DNA of 64,000 nucleotides from Acidimicrobiales bacterium (GTDB taxonomy: Bacteria; Actinomycetota; Acidimicrobiia; Acidimicrobiales; SZUA-35), in NCBI GenBank assembly GCA_041394265.1, contig JAWKIO010000006.1, positions 248,001-312,000 on the forward strand, in the 5' to 3' direction. This document shows, piece by piece, positions 26,503-34,564 of this stretch (its first letter is position 1; the number at the start of each line of letters is the position of its first letter). A program made the translations under genes and the position numbers. The notes beneath the pieces were generated by a model. The model ran no database searches, was not told the origin of the DNA, and saw only the letters and a list, made by a program, of their open reading frames with translations.

Positions 26503-27273
26503 GTTCGTGATCTGTCTCGTCCAGTCGTTCAGGTCCGCCGCCGTCGATGCGACCGAGAGGGTCGAGCCGGGAATGAGCCGGTGCAACTCCTCGGCGGTCG
26601 ACATCGGATGGCCGGGGTCACCGGTCCAGGCCAGGATCAACGTGGGGACGGCGATGCTCGCGATTGCGTCACGACTTGGGAGGTCGGCGCTAGCGGCACC
26701 CCGAAGGGCCACGGCCAGGCGGGCGGTGTCCCACGCCCGTAACACCTCGTCGCGCCGGTCGTGGTACGCCTCGTCGCCGACATAGGGGTCGGGCGGTGCC
26801 ATCGCCCGCCGGGCGCTGATCATCGGTTCGACGCCCTTGTGTTCCACGACCTCGGCGCTCGTCAGGTACTGGGCGGTTTGGGCCGCTCGGGTCTCCCACC
26901 CGGTTGGCGGGATCATCAGGATCAGCCCGGCGATCCGACCGGGCTTGGCGACGGCGGCGTGGAGCGCCGTGGCGCAGCCCATCGACGCGCCGCCGCTCAG
27001 GTAGGTCTCGATGCCGAGTTGCTCGGTCAGCTCGAGCTGATCCTGGGCGAGTGCGTCCCAGCCGTAGTCGGACAGCTCGGGGGTCGTGGTGGACTCACCG
27101 TGTCCACGGGCGTCGTATCGCACGAGGTCGGCGGGTACCTGACCCCAGTCGATGGTGCCGGCGAGATCATCGGCCGCTCGGCTCATGGTGAGGCCGTGCC
27201 CCCATACCAGTCGGGGTCCGGTGCCGACCCGATCGAGGGCGATCTCGGCGCCGCGCACGTGGTGGATGCTCAT
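26485..27273 (-). CDS. Alpha/beta hydrolase linked to nitrile hydratase genes
   Basis: The protein has 262 residues. It shows the oxyanion WGHG, YDARGHGES, the nucleophile elbow GGASMGCA (Ser about 97) and an acid in AWTGDPGHP. No histidine is visible in the usual place near the C-terminus (about 245); the His of GDPGHP may serve instead, as in related proteins. Its start overlaps the stop of the nitrile hydratase activator (TGATG), so it is translated with that enzyme. It might act on the amide or another downstream product; this is inference. Its last codons overlap the GntR operator. Confidence 0.88.
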   Translation of the reverse strand: MSIHHVRGAEIALDRVGTGPRLVWGHGLTMSRAADDLAGTIDWGQVPADLVRYDARGHGESTTTPELSDYGWDALAQDQLELTEQLGIETYLSGGASMGCATALHAAVAKPGRIAGLILMIPPTGWETRAAQTAQYLTSAEVVEHKGVEPMISARRAMAPPDPYVGDEAYHDRRDEVLRAWDTARLAVALRGAASADLPSRDAIASIAVPTLILAWTGDPGHPMSTAEELHRLIPGSTLSVASTAADLNDWTRQITNFVSMY

Positions 27274-27656
27274 CAGTGGCCTCCGTCGTGGTGATGGTCG
27301 CGACCATGGTGGCGGTCGTGATCATGGTGATGGTCGTGATCGTGGCCGGGCGGTCGAGCCGCCAACTCGTGGATCCGCTCTTGCCACTGGTCGGCGGTTG
27401 CGATGCCCGACGCCGAGCAGACGTCGCCCAGTGCGTCGCTCCAGCATCCCCAGTAGTCGTCGACGCCGGCCGCATCGGCGGCCCCGATGCGGCCGATCAG
27501 CGCTTGCTGGAAGTCGGCCCAGGTCACGTGGTCCGCCTCGACGAGCGCGGCCGTGACGCCGAAGACCCGACTCTGCCATGGCGCATCGAAGACGAGTTCA
27601 CCATTCGACCTGGGTGGTGCCGTCGGTCCGTCGAGGGCGAGGACGAGCTCAGACAC
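27273..27656 (-). CDS. Nitrile hydratase accessory protein with His-rich tail
   Basis: The protein has 127 residues from GTG 27656, overlapping the alpha-subunit stop by 8 bp. The core resembles NHase activators (FDAPWQSRVFGVTAALVE, DYWGCWSDALGDVC). The final 25 residues are nearly all His, Asp, Gly and Arg (HDHDHHHDHDRHHGRDHHHD), a probable metal-holding tail. Activators of cobalt-type enzymes insert Co(III) into the alpha subunit, so the tail plausibly stores or delivers cobalt. Family members without this tail exist, so it is an added feature. Confidence 0.88.
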   Translation of the reverse strand: MSELVLALDGPTAPPRSNGELVFDAPWQSRVFGVTAALVEADHVTWADFQQALIGRIGAADAAGVDDYWGCWSDALGDVCSASGIATADQWQERIHELAARPPGHDHDHHHDHDRHHGRDHHHDGGH

Positions 27657-28254
27657 TGGTCGGTTCCCCGCCCTCGACGCCGGCGAGGCGAACACCGATC
27701 ATCGCGTCTCGGTGCACCAAGGCCGCCAACTCCTCCTCGCCGTAGGTCTCGGTGTTTGCAGGGCGTTCGGGCAGCACCAGGTAGCGGATTTCGGCCGAAG
27801 AATCCCACACGCGGATCTCGGTCGATTCGGGCAGGACGGTGCCGAACTCCGCGAGTACCGCTCGGGGCTCTCGCACCACGCGGGCCCGGTACTCCGGCGA
27901 CTTGTACCACGCCGGCGGCAATCCCAGCACCGGCCAGGGATAGCACGAGCACAGGGTGCAGACGACAACGTTGTGCACCCCATCGCCGTTGGGGACGACG
28001 ACCATCATCTCCCCCTGTGCCCCACCGAACCCGAGTTCGGCGATCGCCGAGGTGCCATCGGCGAGGAGCCGCTCGCGGTAGTCGGGATCGGTCCACGCCC
28101 GAGCGACCACCTTGGCCCCGTTCATGGGACCGATCTCGGTCTCGTAGCGAGCGATCAGGGCGTCGATCCGCTCCGGCTGCACGAGTCCGGCATCGACCAG
28201 GAGCGATTCGATGGCCTCGATTCGCAGTGCTGGGTCGGACGAGGGTTCGGTCAT
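27649..28254 (-). CDS. nthA: Nitrile hydratase alpha subunit, cobalt type
   Basis: The protein has 201 residues from ATG 28254, which overlaps the beta stop (ATGA). The metal-binding loop VCTLCSCYPWPVLGLPP holds Cys99, Cys102 and Cys104. Thr after the first Cys and Tyr after the third match the cobalt class (the iron class has VCSLCSCT). Two of these cysteines are normally oxidised to sulfinate and sulfenate. The alpha/beta enzyme hydrates nitriles to amides. The beta-alpha-activator order is the one seen for cobalt enzymes. Confidence 0.96.
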   Translation of the reverse strand: MTEPSSDPALRIEAIESLLVDAGLVQPERIDALIARYETEIGPMNGAKVVARAWTDPDYRERLLADGTSAIAELGFGGAQGEMMVVVPNGDGVHNVVVCTLCSCYPWPVLGLPPAWYKSPEYRARVVREPRAVLAEFGTVLPESTEIRVWDSSAEIRYLVLPERPANTETYGEEELAALVHRDAMIGVRLAGVEGGEPTSV

Positions 28255-28910
28255 GTGCGCTCCAGGTAGGGCTCGAAAAGGTCGATTCGAACTCGATGCG
28301 TACCGGCGTCGGGCCACAGGTCAGCAGCCGCGAAGTCGACGGCATAAACCCATTGCGGGTCGGGTCCCTCACCGTGGGCGTGGCGATCGGGAAAGATCCA
28401 CCCGCCGCGACACGCCACCACCTCACCGATGCGCTGCTCGGCATAGGCCGGGAGCCGGGTGTGGCGACCGTCGGTGCGCTTCGGAAGGACGCGGACCCAC
28501 TCGCCGACGCCGAACCGGGGCGGGTGTTCGGGTGAAGCTTCGCTCCCCCGTTGGGCCGGCGGCACCGCGTCGGTGGTTCGCTCCGTTTGACCCACCGGAA
28601 CTCGCCCGCCGAGGGCAGCGTCGACCGCATCGGTGGCAATCACTCCGCCCTCGATCAACATCCGCTCGGCATTGCGGACCCACTTGGCCCAGTAGTCGAG
28701 CTCGAGGTAGCGATCGGGGTCCTCGCGTTCGATCCCGTGGCGGAAGGCGTCGGTGTTGAATCCGGACACGGCCTGCGCGAACTGGGTCACGGCGAACGCT
28801 CGACCCTGCCAGGACTCGTGAAACGGACCCCGATCGTCGATCGGCACCGGACCGAATCCCGACGTCCCGCCGAGATCGTGCACACCGCTTGCTCGCTGCC
28901 TGTGCTCCAT
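28251..28910 (-). CDS. nthB: Nitrile hydratase beta subunit
   Basis: The protein has 219 residues from ATG 28910 (an ATG ten codons upstream at 28940 is also possible). It opens with the family hallmark VHDLGGTSGFGPV, followed by FHESWQGRAFAVTQ, and ends with an SH3-like barrel (GVGEWVRVL, RLPAYAEQRIGEVV, WVYAVDF, LFEPYLE). It pairs with the alpha subunit encoded directly downstream. It is the first gene of the leftward cluster. The small rightward gene at 28950 starts 40 bp away, so the intervening and overlapping DNA must hold divergent control. Confidence 0.93.
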   Translation of the reverse strand: MEHRQRASGVHDLGGTSGFGPVPIDDRGPFHESWQGRAFAVTQFAQAVSGFNTDAFRHGIEREDPDRYLELDYWAKWVRNAERMLIEGGVIATDAVDAALGGRVPVGQTERTTDAVPPAQRGSEASPEHPPRFGVGEWVRVLPKRTDGRHTRLPAYAEQRIGEVVACRGGWIFPDRHAHGEGPDPQWVYAVDFAAADLWPDAGTHRVRIDLFEPYLERT

Positions 28911-28949
28911 CGAGGGCGAGTCTGTCACGTTTGACGGCATCCTGGCAGG

Positions 28950-29192
28950 GTGCACCCCCTGAGCACCGTGCTCCTCCTCCTCGGCTACGGCCTGTCGATC
29001 CCGATCGTGGCGCGCCTGACCCAACTGAAGGCCACCCGAAACCGTCTCGCCATCGTTGGCCACCAGGTCGGGATGACGCTGGCCCTCATCGGGTGGGCCA
29101 CCCGCGGCCGGGTCGCGATGGCGATCCTCCACCTGCTCTGGATGATCGGGGTCCGCATCTGGTTCGGCAACGGCCGGGCCCCTCGCTCCTGA
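28950..29192 (+). CDS. Small membrane protein (80 residues)
   Basis: Starts at GTG 28950. Two or three hydrophobic stretches (about 5-23, 36-52, 56-71) with basic residues between them suggest a small polytopic membrane protein. A GGCAGG lies immediately upstream but very close. I recognise no family. It could be spurious, but its hydrophobic/basic pattern is more protein-like than the antisense shadows in this region. Confidence 0.5.
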   Translation: MHPLSTVLLLLGYGLSIPIVARLTQLKATRNRLAIVGHQVGMTLALIGWATRGRVAMAILHLLWMIGVRIWFGNGRAPRS

Positions 29193-29299
29193 CACGACCT
29201 CGGGCCGGCAACCGACGCACACGAATCAGACAAATTCTGCGAACTCCGGCTCATGGCCTTCGGGCTCGCGACGAAACTCCGACCAGGAGGTCTTCACTC

Positions 29300-30436
29300 G
29301 TGCGAGTTCTCAGTGTGCAAACCGAAGGCGGAAGCGGGCTCCCTGCCCTCGAGCTGCCCGGACATCGAGATGATTGGTACGTCGACCACGCGCTCTCGCT
29401 GCGTCAGGCGATCGAGCGGCTCAAGTCGGCCAAGTACGAGCTGATGGTGATCGACTTCCGCCAACCGGTCCGCCAGGGCGTGGAGTTCCTCACCAAGGTG
29501 CGCACGCACATGCCGAGCGTTGCTCGCATCGCCGTGGTATCGCTCGGCGACTCGAACAGTGCGGAAGAGGTCTCGTCGGTCTGCCACGACGTTGTCGCGC
29601 TCCCCGGCCTGGCATCGACCATCCGCGACGCCGGTGAACGAGCCGTCGCCGTCCTGGCCAGCGACAACCCCGGCGCCCTCACCCACATCATGCAGCGCCT
29701 CGACCGGTTGCCGTCTCGGCCCGGCCTCTACAGCGAGCTGCGACAAGCGGCCCAGAACGGGAGCTCGCTGTTCGAGATCGGACGCATGCTCGAGCAAGAC
29801 GTCTCCATCACCGCCCAGCTGATCAACATGGCCAACTCGGCGTTCTTCGCCTTCAACTCGCCGGCCCGCTCGGCCAGCGAAGCGGTGACCCGTCTCGGCC
29901 TGAACTGCACCACCGGTGTCGTCCTCGCCACCGAGGGCGCCAGCAACCTCGGACCCGAACACCGTCGGCTCGTCGAGAAGACCAACCAACACTCGATCGA
30001 GCTCGCGAACCTCGCCCGAACCGTGGCCGGCGAAGACGACCGCCTGTTCCTCGCTGCCGTCCTCCACGACATCGGCCAGGTGGCCATGCTCGTGTTGTTC
30101 CCCGACAGTGCGTACGACCTCTACCGACAGGTGAGCGACGAGTCCGAGCAGACCTGGCGCGAGCGTGCCTTCGCCGGCGTCGATCACGCCTCACTCGGCG
30201 GCTACCTCCTCCGGCTCTGGAAGATCGACCCGATGGTCGCTCGCATCATCGAGCTCCACCACGAACCGTGGAAGGCTCGCGACGACGACCCGCCGGAAGT
30301 GGTCGACTACGCCACACTCTTGGCCTGCCTCCATCTCCTCGACGAGGACGCCGTGATTCCCGAAGCGGGCGACGACGAGTTCGTCCAGCTGGTGCACGAC
30401 CTGCGCGAGGCGTTGGCACCGATGCTCAACCACTGA
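29300..30436 (+). CDS. HDOD-domain protein with degenerate receiver-like N-terminus
   Basis: The protein has 378 residues. The GTG at 29300 has a near-ideal AGGAGG at 29285-29290. Residues 1-115 look like a response-regulator fold (RVLSVQTEGG, LMVIDFRQPVRQG, RIAVVSLGD), with the usual phospho-Asp region only partly conserved. Residues about 130-350 form an HDOD domain, a non-hydrolysing relative of HD phosphohydrolases (LINMANSAFFAFN, AAVLHDIGQVAML, VDHASLGGYLLRLW). Such proteins are signalling scaffolds in stress or cell-cycle control. No kinase is adjacent. Confidence 0.88.
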   Translation: MRVLSVQTEGGSGLPALELPGHRDDWYVDHALSLRQAIERLKSAKYELMVIDFRQPVRQGVEFLTKVRTHMPSVARIAVVSLGDSNSAEEVSSVCHDVVALPGLASTIRDAGERAVAVLASDNPGALTHIMQRLDRLPSRPGLYSELRQAAQNGSSLFEIGRMLEQDVSITAQLINMANSAFFAFNSPARSASEAVTRLGLNCTTGVVLATEGASNLGPEHRRLVEKTNQHSIELANLARTVAGEDDRLFLAAVLHDIGQVAMLVLFPDSAYDLYRQVSDESEQTWRERAFAGVDHASLGGYLLRLWKIDPMVARIIELHHEPWKARDDDPPEVVDYATLLACLHLLDEDAVIPEAGDDEFVQLVHDLREALAPMLNH

Positions 30437-30526
30437 GCGTCCCGCCGTCCGGGCATCACCCGACCGCTTTCGGAAATCGATCGTCGACATTGGCCGATGG
30501 CCAGACGGTGCGGCTATGACATGCGC

Positions 30527-31180
30527 ATGGACGTCACCACCGCTGTCAACACTCGCGCCTCGATCCGTTCGTTCCTGCCGACGCCCGTCGCCGACGAGCA
30601 GATCGCCGACCTCCTCCGCACCGCCTCTCGGGCCCCGTCAGGCGGCAACGTACAGCCATGGCGCATCTACGTGGTTAACGGTGACGCGACGAAGCGACTC
30701 GTCGAGCGGGTGGCCGCGGCCGAACCCGAGAAGCCGCTGTACGACGTGTATCCAGCGAACCTCTGGGAGCCGTACCGCACCAACCGCTACAGCCTCGGCG
30801 AGGCGATGTACGAGACCATGCAGATCGGGCGAGACGACAAGGCCGCACGCTATGCCCACCTCGCCCGCAACTACGAGTTCTTCGGCGCCCCCGCGGCGAT
30901 CTTCTGTTTCCTCGACACCAAGATGGGGCCGCCGCAGTGGTCCGATGCCGGCATGTTCCTGCAGACGTTCATGCTGCTCGCCACCGAGGCCGGGCTCGAC
31001 ACCTGTGCCCAGGAGGCGTGGGCCAACTGGCCGCAGACGGTGAAGGACTTCGTGGGCGCCCCCGACGACGAGATGCTGTTCTGCGCCGTCGCCATCGGCC
31101 ACGCCGACCATGACGCCCCCGTCAACTCACTACGGTCCGAGCGGATGCCGATCGAGGAGTTCGTCACCTTCGTCGGCTGA
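30527..31180 (+). CDS. Nitroreductase-family FMN oxidoreductase
   Basis: The protein has 217 residues. In-frame ATGs at 30497, 30521 and 30527 are all possible; 30527 gives the typical N-terminus MDVTTAVNTRASIRSF. The FMN-binding pattern is seen in RASIRSF, RAPSGGNVQPW (about 39) and the C-terminal VAIGHADHDAPVN. It would use NAD(P)H to reduce nitro compounds, quinones or similar substrates. The insertion around 85-105 (LGEAMYETMQIGRDDKAAR) is common in the longer subgroup. The natural substrate cannot be told from sequence. Confidence 0.92.
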   Translation: MDVTTAVNTRASIRSFLPTPVADEQIADLLRTASRAPSGGNVQPWRIYVVNGDATKRLVERVAAAEPEKPLYDVYPANLWEPYRTNRYSLGEAMYETMQIGRDDKAARYAHLARNYEFFGAPAAIFCFLDTKMGPPQWSDAGMFLQTFMLLATEAGLDTCAQEAWANWPQTVKDFVGAPDDEMLFCAVAIGHADHDAPVNSLRSERMPIEEFVTFVG

Positions 31181-31194
31181 TCGGGATGATCCTG

Positions 31195-32961
31195 TCAGGC
31201 GGACGCTGACACACCAGCTGATGCCCTCACACCAGCTGACGCTGACACACCAGCTGACGCTGACACACCAGCTGACGCTGCGGCCTCGGCGGCATGATGC
31301 GACGACCGTGTGAGCGGGCTCGACTCCACGTGGGCGAAACCAAGCACCGTTTCGCCGTAGGCCTTCAGCTCGTCGAACTCGTCGGGCGTCCACCACCGGT
31401 GCACCGGCAGGTGGTGCGTGGTGGGGCGCAGGTACTGACCGATCGTGACGATGTCGACGCCGGCGGCTCGAAGATCGACCAGGGTCGCCCGCACCTCGTC
31501 GGGAGTCTCGCCCATCCCGACGATCATCCCCGATTTGGTGGTCATGCCGTGCTGCTTGGCCCGAGCCAGAAGCGCCAGACTCCGGGCGTACCCGGCCGAT
31601 GGCCGCACGGCGCGCTGCAGGCGTGGCACCGTTTCGATGTTGTGGTTCAACACCTCGGGATGAGCGTCACAGATGGTCGCCAGATCGTCGGCCGAACCCT
31701 TCAGATCCGAGATCAACACCTCGACCCCGACGCCCGGCGTTCGCCCATGGATCGCCCGGACGGTCTCGGCCACGATCTGCGCGCCGCCGTCATCGAGGTC
31801 GTCTCGGGCCACCATGGTCAGGACGGCAAAGTCGAGACCGAGGTCTTCGATGGTGGCGGCGATTCGCTCCGGCTCGTCGTGATCGACCGCCGCAGGCTTC
31901 TGGGTATCGACCAGGCAGAAGCCACATGCCCGGGTGCAGCGCTCGCCCAGGAGCATGAACGTTGCCGTGCCCTCGTTCCAGCATTCGAAGATGTTGGGGC
32001 ATCCCGCCTCCTCGCACACGGTGACCAGACCCCGCTCGCGCGACACCTTCGACAGCCGACGGAAGTCGTCGCCGGTCGAGAGCTTGACCCGCATCCACTC
32101 GGGCTTGCGGGTGCTGACGTCGAGTCCATCGGCGACCCCGGCGGCATCCAGACGACGGCCCAACTGCACCGGCACCCCGGCACGTTCCGGCCGGATCGCC
32201 TCACCCGGACCTTCGCCTCGGGTGAACGGTGCGAGGTCGCTGGTCGAGACCCGATGAGCGACTTCGTGGCGCTCTACTGGACGGCCGGGAGCGAAGTGGT
32301 GAGCGGCGTGTCGGCCGACGACCTCGACCACCTCGCTCATGGCGACATCGATCCCCTCCGCCGCAAGCGAGGTGACCCCACGATCGGCGATGCCACAGGG
32401 AACGATGTGGTCGAACCAGGTCATGTCGACATCGACGTTGAGCGCGAACCCGTGCATCGAACGTCCCCGAACCAGTCGCACACCGATCGCAGCGATCTTG
32501 CGAGCGTCGGGCCCGTCGGGATCGACCCACACGCCGGCGCAGCCCCGAATCCGTCCGGTCTCGAGCCCGAGCTCAGCCAACGCGTCGATGATGGTCTGCT
32601 CGACACTGGTCACGTACGCAACCGTGTCGGCCATGCCACCGCCTCGTCGCCCGGCCACGGTCAGGATCGGGTAGCCGACGAGCTGACCGGGCCCGTGGAA
32701 CGTGACATCACCACCACGGTTCGCCTCGACCACCTCGGCCCCGTAGTGGGTCGGGTCGACAAGGAGATGCTCGGGCTTGGTGCGGACTCCCAGCGTGTAG
32801 ACCGGCGGATGTTCGAGTAGCAGGAGATGATCGGCGGTGCCGCCGACCATCTGCTGCTGGAGATCGAGCGCCTCGGCGTAGCCGATCTTGCCGAGCCACC
32901 GCAGGTGCAGTGGCTCGGCGTTCGCCGACCGGTCGTGCTCAGAGGCGGAGGGGTGCGACAT
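31195..32961 (-). CDS. lipB-lipA: Fused octanoyltransferase-lipoyl synthase (LipB-LipA)
   Basis: One uninterrupted 588-residue frame from ATG 32961, with GGAAAG seven bases upstream. Residues about 15-235 are LipB: RGGDVTFHGPGQLVGYP (82-98), Lys156 in RKIAAIGV and catalytic Cys189 in VPCGIADRGV. After a 50-residue linker comes LipA: the auxiliary cluster cysteines in CEEAGCPNIFEC (316, 321, 327), the radical-SAM CTRACGFC (342, 346, 349), NHNIETVPRL, GMGETPDEV and the Ser of LTRSSHHA. The two enzymes attach octanoate to carrier proteins and insert two sulfurs to make lipoate. The gene follows E2 and lpd in one operon. The tail is a six-residue Ala/Ser/Gly/Val repeat encoded by 18-bp DNA repeats. 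Confidence 0.95.
   Translation of the reverse strand: MSHPSASEHDRSANAEPLHLRWLGKIGYAEALDLQQQMVGGTADHLLLLEHPPVYTLGVRTKPEHLLVDPTHYGAEVVEANRGGDVTFHGPGQLVGYPILTVAGRRGGGMADTVAYVTSVEQTIIDALAELGLETGRIRGCAGVWVDPDGPDARKIAAIGVRLVRGRSMHGFALNVDVDMTWFDHIVPCGIADRGVTSLAAEGIDVAMSEVVEVVGRHAAHHFAPGRPVERHEVAHRVSTSDLAPFTRGEGPGEAIRPERAGVPVQLGRRLDAAGVADGLDVSTRKPEWMRVKLSTGDDFRRLSKVSRERGLVTVCEEAGCPNIFECWNEGTATFMLLGERCTRACGFCLVDTQKPAAVDHDEPERIAATIEDLGLDFAVLTMVARDDLDDGGAQIVAETVRAIHGRTPGVGVEVLISDLKGSADDLATICDAHPEVLNHNIETVPRLQRAVRPSAGYARSLALLARAKQHGMTTKSGMIVGMGETPDEVRATLVDLRAAGVDIVTIGQYLRPTTHHLPVHRWWTPDEFDELKAYGETVLGFAHVESSPLTRSSHHAAEAAASAGVSASAGVSASAGVRASAGVSASA
31205..31276 (-). repeat. 18-bp tandem repeat at the 3' end of lipB-lipA
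   Basis: Four 18-bp units are in line: GCTGACACACCAGCTGAT, a variant starting GCCCTC, then two identical GCTGACACACCAGCTGAC units. The unit length is a multiple of three and codes for SAGVSA-type hexapeptides in the LipA tail, so copy-number changes would not shift the frame. Confidence 0.9.
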
Positions 32962-33031
32962 CGAACTGCTTTCCGATTCGGAGATGACCATGATGGCGCA
33001 CCGGGCGGCAACGGCCGTGATCGGCCGTCGG

Positions 33032-34498
33032 CTAGGCCAGTTCGGCGGCCCAGTCTCGGGTTTCGATGATCTCGGACACCCGTGCGAGGAAGGCCGCAGC
33101 GTAGGCGCCGTCGATCGCTCGGTGATCCCAGGCCATGGCCAGGACGCCAACCGAGTGGATCCCGATGCTCTCGTTGCCGAAGGCGTCTTCGATCACGACC
33201 GGCTTCCGCTTCACCGCGTCGGTCGACATGATGGCGACCTGGGGCTGGTTGATGATCGGGAACTGCATCATCGTCCCGTAGCTTCCGGCGTTGGTGATGG
33301 TGAAGGTGCCACCCTGGAGATCGTCGGGCGACAGCTGCTTCGACCGGGCACGACGGGCGACATCGGAGATGTCACGGGCGATGGCGCGGAGCCGCTTGCC
33401 GTCGGCCTGCCGCACGACCGGAGCCAGGAGCCCCTGGAAGTCGAGGTCAACCGCAATCCCCATGTTGATGTCTTGGTGGACGATCAACTCGCCATCGCCG
33501 ACCGATGCGTTGAGGTGGGGGTATTCACGAAGCGCGTCGATGATGGCCCGCGAGATGAACGGCAGGTAGGTGAGGCTGAAGCCCTCTTGTTCCTTGAACG
33601 CCTTACCCTGCGCCTTGCGGACCTGGTCGACGTTCTCGTAGTCGACTTCGATCGCGGTGAGGGTGTGGGGCGCAACCGCCTTGGACATCACCATGTGTTC
33701 GCCGGTGCGCAGGCGGATGTTGGTGAGCGGCACCACGGTGTCGCGAGCGGACGCCTGGACGGCCGGTGCCTGCGGGGCAGGGGCGGGAGCCGGTGCAGGT
33801 GCAGGAGCGGGAGCCGGTGTCGGGGCGGGGGCGGCTGCCGGGGCCTGCGGTGCCGGAGCGGGGGCCGGAGCCGGAGCGGGGGCCGGAGCCGGCGCGGGCG
33901 CTGCCGCCGGAGCGGCTTGGGCCTTGGTCGCCTCGATGTGGCGCTGCACGTCGTCGCGGCTGATCCGACCGCCGAGGCCGGTGCCGGTGATCTGATTGAC
34001 GTCGAGGTTGTACTCGTTGATGAGGTGACGCACGACCGGCGAGAGGACCCGACGGGTGGCGTCGTCGCCCGCCGGAGCGGGCGCAGCGGCGGCAGGCGCA
34101 GGAGCGGGGGCCGGAGCGGGTGCTGGCGCCGGAGCTGGTGGCGGCGCGGGCGCCTCGGCAACAGGTGCGGGGGCCGGCGCCGGCTCGGGAGCCGGCGCAG
34201 GAGCGGGAGCCTCGGCCGCTGCAGCCGGTGCGGGCGCCTCGGCAGCCGGAGCCGGTGCTGCGGCACCGTCGCCGACGACGGCGAGGACGGTGCCGACGTC
34301 GACGGTGTCACCTTCGGGCACGCGGATCTCGGTGATCGTGCCGGCGATTGGCGACGGGACCTCGGTGTCGACCTTGTCGGTCGACACCTCGAACAGCACT
34401 TCGTCGACGGCGATGGTTTCGCCGACCTGCTTGAACCAGCGGGTGATGGTGCCCTCGGTCACGGTCTCGCCCAGCTGGGGCATTTCGATATCGGCCAC
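33032..34498 (-). CDS. sucB: Dihydrolipoamide acyltransferase (E2) of a 2-oxoacid dehydrogenase
   Basis: The protein has 488 residues. A single lipoyl domain (about 1-77) carries the lipoylated Lys42 in STDKVDTEV. Long Ala-Pro linkers (about 80-143 and 190-250) flank a peripheral subunit-binding domain (RVLSPVVRHLINEYNL, GRISRDDV). The C-terminal catalytic domain ends with WDHRAIDG, the HxxxDG active site. It is usually annotated SucB; in actinobacteria one E2 can serve both pyruvate and 2-oxoglutarate dehydrogenases, which fits with aceE lying 5 kb away and no dedicated E1 gene next to it. It lies between lpd and lipB-lipA in one operon. Confidence 0.93.
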   Translation of the reverse strand: MADIEMPQLGETVTEGTITRWFKQVGETIAVDEVLFEVSTDKVDTEVPSPIAGTITEIRVPEGDTVDVGTVLAVVGDGAAAPAPAAEAPAPAAAAEAPAPAPAPEPAPAPAPVAEAPAPPPAPAPAPAPAPAPAPAAAAPAPAGDDATRRVLSPVVRHLINEYNLDVNQITGTGLGGRISRDDVQRHIEATKAQAAPAAAPAPAPAPAPAPAPAPAPQAPAAAPAPTPAPAPAPAPAPAPAPQAPAVQASARDTVVPLTNIRLRTGEHMVMSKAVAPHTLTAIEVDYENVDQVRKAQGKAFKEQEGFSLTYLPFISRAIIDALREYPHLNASVGDGELIVHQDINMGIAVDLDFQGLLAPVVRQADGKRLRAIARDISDVARRARSKQLSPDDLQGGTFTITNAGSYGTMMQFPIINQPQVAIMSTDAVKRKPVVIEDAFGNESIGIHSVGVLAMAWDHRAIDGAYAAAFLARVSEIIETRDWAAELA

Positions 34499-34564
34499 GT
34501 CGGGTTGGCTCCTGTTGTTGATGAGTGCGTGCGGGTGTGAGTGTCGGCGGGTGATCGGCGGCGA

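Noticed and set aside
31294..32820. 508-codon rightward frame over lipB-lipA
   Set aside because: Antisense to the LipB-LipA coding sequence, which has all active-site motifs.
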